Shown in pieces: positions 61,965 through 64,000 of a stretch of 64,000 nt of DNA. Each line of letters starts with the position of its first letter. Positions within the stretch are counted from its first letter, which is position 1. The notes beneath the pieces are model-generated. The model did no database searches, had not been told where the DNA came from, and was given only the letters and a program-made list of their open reading frames with translations. Source of the DNA: Lacunisphaera limnophila (lineage in GTDB: Bacteria; Verrucomicrobiota; Verrucomicrobiia; Opitutales; Opitutaceae); contig NZ_CP016094.1 of NCBI RefSeq assembly GCF_001746835.1, positions 682,001 through 746,000 on the forward strand. The letters run 5' to 3'. The position numbers and the translations under genes were made by a program.

Positions 61965-64000
61965 CACGGCGCGGCCACATCCAACCGGGCACCGGGCAAC
62001 TCGGTCAGCGCCTGCTCGGAGATCGTGCCGTCGGGCCAGCGGACGGTGAGCCGGCGCGGCGGATTGCCCTGGCTCCAGCCGAAGAAAGCGCCGGTATCGC
62101 TCTGACTGTAATAACCTCCGCCGGCTGAGATCTCCGCGAATTGCGTGGTGCCGTCGGTCAGTGCCAGCTGGAGGCGGGCGCCGATGGCGGTCGCGTTGCC
62201 CGGCCGGCCGCGCAGTCGCACTTGGAAGGAATGCCGGCCTGGGATCCCTTCGTTGCGCCAGGCCAGGGTCGTGGCGTTGTTCCGGCTCAAGAGGAAATCC
62301 GGCCAACCGTCGGCGTCGAGATCGAGCACGACCAGGGCCTTGGCATCGCCCGGCACGACCAGACCGCTCTGGGCCGGTTCCACGGCGGTGAAGGTGCCGC
62401 GACCGTCGCCGCGCAGCAACTGGCTGAGGCCGCCATCAAACCGGCCGACCCCCGGATTCGGGGCAAAGGAGTTCTGCACGGCATAGAGGTCCGCGAGGCC
62501 ATCGCCGTCAAAGTCGCCGGCCACCATGCCTTGGATCGGCGCAATCTGGGCGATGCGGGGGAGCGGGCTGAAGCGATAGCTGCCACCCGGCTGGCTCAGG
62601 AAGACACCGCTTTGGAGCTCGGTGGCCGCGAAGCGCCGCGCGGCGGCCAGCCGGTCGGCGCCGAGCAAGTCGGGCAGCGTGGCCCGGGCATAGGGATCGT
62701 TGCGCGGGAAACGCTGCAGAATGGCCGGAATCTGGCCGCCGAGTTCCTTCCGGGTGCGCCGGGGGTAAAGCTTGTCGCCCTCCTGATAGGCCTCGACGAG
62801 TTGAAGGGCGTTTCCGCCCTTGAAATTACCCAGGAAAATCAGCGCGGGCGGCTGGGTGAGGGTGTTGAGACCGGTGTTGCCGGCGGCGTAATCGAGCCGG
62901 CCGTCGCCGTTGAAATCGGCCGCGGCCAGGGAGGTCCACGCGCCGTCACCGGCGGCAGCGAAACCCGCGGCGGCAGACTGGTCCGAGAAGCCCCGGCCCG
63001 CGTCATTGCGGAAGTAACGCACCCCACCCCACTCCAGTGCCAGGAGGAGGTCCACCCAGCCGTCGCCGTCGACATCGCTCCACAGGGCGGACCGGACCAG
63101 GCCGGCCTCGCGCAGGGCCGGGGCCAGGGTATCGGTCACATCCTCGAAACGGCCGCCGGTGTTGCGCAGGAGGGCGCTGCGCGGTGGCTGCGGGTAGCGG
63201 CCCGGCAGCACGCGGCCCCCGAGAAACACATCGAGGCGGCCGTCCCGGTCGAAATCCGCGGCGACCGCGGCACCGACGCTGAGCGGCAGCGTCGGCAAGG
63301 CGTCGGGCACCGGGGTGAACCCGGCGCCGCTGTTGTGATGGAGCACCGGCTGAAAATAGGGCGAGTTCGCCGCACGGTTGACCCCCGCCTTGGTCTGGAG
63401 CAAGTCAGGCAAACCGTCGCCGTCGGCATCCAGCAGCAGGAGCGGGCCGTCGTCGACCGGCGAGGCCGGCAGATTGCCCGCAGTGGCGAAACGTTCGGCG
63501 GCTCGCAGCACGATCTGCGCAGGGCTTCGGCCCGTGCCCCCCAAGACCAGGTCGGTCTGGCCATCCTGGTTGAGGTCACCCAGCGCCAGCGCGGGCCCGA
63601 GCCGGTCGAAGCGGACGGGGACCAAGGGCTGGCTTTCCTGGTCGAAGCTTTCCTCTGCCTTCAGGTCAAGACCGGTGGCGGCCTTGACCGCAGTGAACTG
63701 GGTCGGGGATGCGACCGGTGGCGCGGCGGGCCGCGCCAGTCCGGCCGGCTCCGTGATCGTGAGCTTCCGCTCGGCGCGGATATCGGTGAAGCGCTGCGTG
63801 TGGCCGCTCGGCCACTCGACCGTCAGGCGGGTGATGATCGTCTCCTCGCCCAGGCCGAAGTGGAGGATGGGTTCGCTGGAGGAGAGGTAACCGCGGGCCA
63901 GGGTGAGGGTGCGCACCTGCGAGCCGGTCGCGGTCTCGATCCGGACGGTGCCACCGACGCCGTAGCGGTTGGAAACCGTCCCCCGCAGCGCGATCACCAG
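61964..64000 (-). CDS. Secreted FG-GAP/ASPIC-UnbV protein, C-terminal two-thirds (partial)
   Basis: The gene runs off the right edge; ~678 residues are visible, starting inside the ASPIC/UnbV domain (ALRGTVSNRYGVGGTVRIE, GYLSSSEPILHFGLG, SGHTQRFTDI). The second FG-GAP block follows (DLNQDGQTDLVL, DADGDGLPDLL, DFDRDGRLDVF, DVDGDGWVDLLL, DFNGDGRLDYA, DFDGDGLADLY, DLDADGWPDFLLS), ending in the C-terminal ASPIC-like domain (GYYSQSDTGAFFGW). It is the fourth such protein in the window and diverges clearly from the tandem pair, closer in loop wording to the copy at 811 (LWSDVDGDGW, FLSQPGGSYRF). By analogy, a GT-C-like gene may lie divergently beyond the window. Confidence 0.85.
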   Translation of the reverse strand: MVIALRGTVSNRYGVGGTVRIETATGSQVRTLTLARGYLSSSEPILHFGLGEETIITRLTVEWPSGHTQRFTDIRAERKLTITEPAGLARPAAPPVASPTQFTAVKAATGLDLKAEESFDQESQPLVPVRFDRLGPALALGDLNQDGQTDLVLGGTGRSPAQIVLRAAERFATAGNLPASPVDDGPLLLLDADGDGLPDLLQTKAGVNRAANSPYFQPVLHHNSGAGFTPVPDALPTLPLSVGAAVAADFDRDGRLDVFLGGRVLPGRYPQPPRSALLRNTGGRFEDVTDTLAPALREAGLVRSALWSDVDGDGWVDLLLALEWGGVRYFRNDAGRGFSDQSAAAGFAAAGDGAWTSLAAADFNGDGRLDYAAGNTGLNTLTQPPALIFLGNFKGGNALQLVEAYQEGDKLYPRRTRKELGGQIPAILQRFPRNDPYARATLPDLLGADRLAAARRFAATELQSGVFLSQPGGSYRFSPLPRIAQIAPIQGMVAGDFDGDGLADLYAVQNSFAPNPGVGRFDGGLSQLLRGDGRGTFTAVEPAQSGLVVPGDAKALVVLDLDADGWPDFLLSRNNATTLAWRNEGIPGRHSFQVRLRGRPGNATAIGARLQLALTDGTTQFAEISAGGGYYSQSDTGAFFGWSQGNPPRRLTVRWPDGTISEQALTELPGARLDVAAP

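Overview
The window is GC-rich and gene-dense. It looks like Verrucomicrobiota, most likely an Opitutaceae-type soil or gut plant-polymer degrader. This is inferred from the gene content (many LacI regulators, long FG-GAP/ASPIC-UnbV proteins, a Tat-exported Gfo/Idh/MocA protein, GH52/GH8/GH67/GH115/CE15 enzymes) and from starts preceded by C-rich tracts (CCCC-ATG) rather than Shine-Dalgarno sequences. No rRNA, tRNA, CRISPR array, integrase or intact insertion sequence was seen.

Layout. (1) 1-12019: the 3' end of a probable TonB-dependent receptor and its terminator, then cassette copy 1. This is a large secreted FG-GAP/ASPIC-UnbV protein (-), divergent from two GT-C/STT3-like membrane proteins, an FG-GAP lipoprotein and a TPR protein (+). 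(2) 12016-25863: a xylan-utilisation locus. An aldo/keto reductase and a LacI regulator (-) face xylA, a GH52 beta-xylosidase, a GPH sugar symporter, two GH8 exo-oligoxylanases (the first frameshifted), a GH67 alpha-glucuronidase and a GH43 enzyme (+). (3) 25864-31304: palindromic repeats, an SGNH esterase, a DinB-like protein, a Gfo/Idh/MocA protein and a PD40/TolB-like protein. (4) 31418-45463: a long minus-strand run. In transcription order it is a GH115-CE15 fusion, a LacI regulator, mannonate dehydratase, a RamA-like corrinoid activase, a MetH-activation-domain-like protein, a small unknown protein, a UroD-type methyltransferase, a corrinoid protein, a homocysteine S-methyltransferase and an SDR oxidoreductase. 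(5) 45898-64000: a second FG-GAP/TPR pair, a small secreted protein, two tandem FG-GAP/ASPIC paralogues, cassette copy 3 and the 3' part of a further FG-GAP/ASPIC gene.

Working model. The locus strips 4-O-methyl-glucuronoxylan. CE15 would cut lignin-glucuronoyl esters, GH115 and GH67 would release 4-O-methyl-glucuronate, and GH8/GH43/GH52 with the GPH symporter and XylA would convert the backbone to xylulose. The methyl ether of the released uronate sits on the oxygen that mannonate dehydratase later eliminates. The corrinoid methyl-transfer operon beside uxuA is therefore proposed to be a sugar O-demethylation system. This is the main new hypothesis. The second is the repeated FG-GAP/ASPIC + GT-C-like + FG-GAP lipoprotein + TPR cassette, whose gene order is conserved within the window and whose function is unknown.

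Data quality: three long genes (GH8 copy 1, GH115-CE15, third GT-C-like gene) are each broken by what looks like one missing base in a G/C run. Assembly error is at least as likely as real decay.
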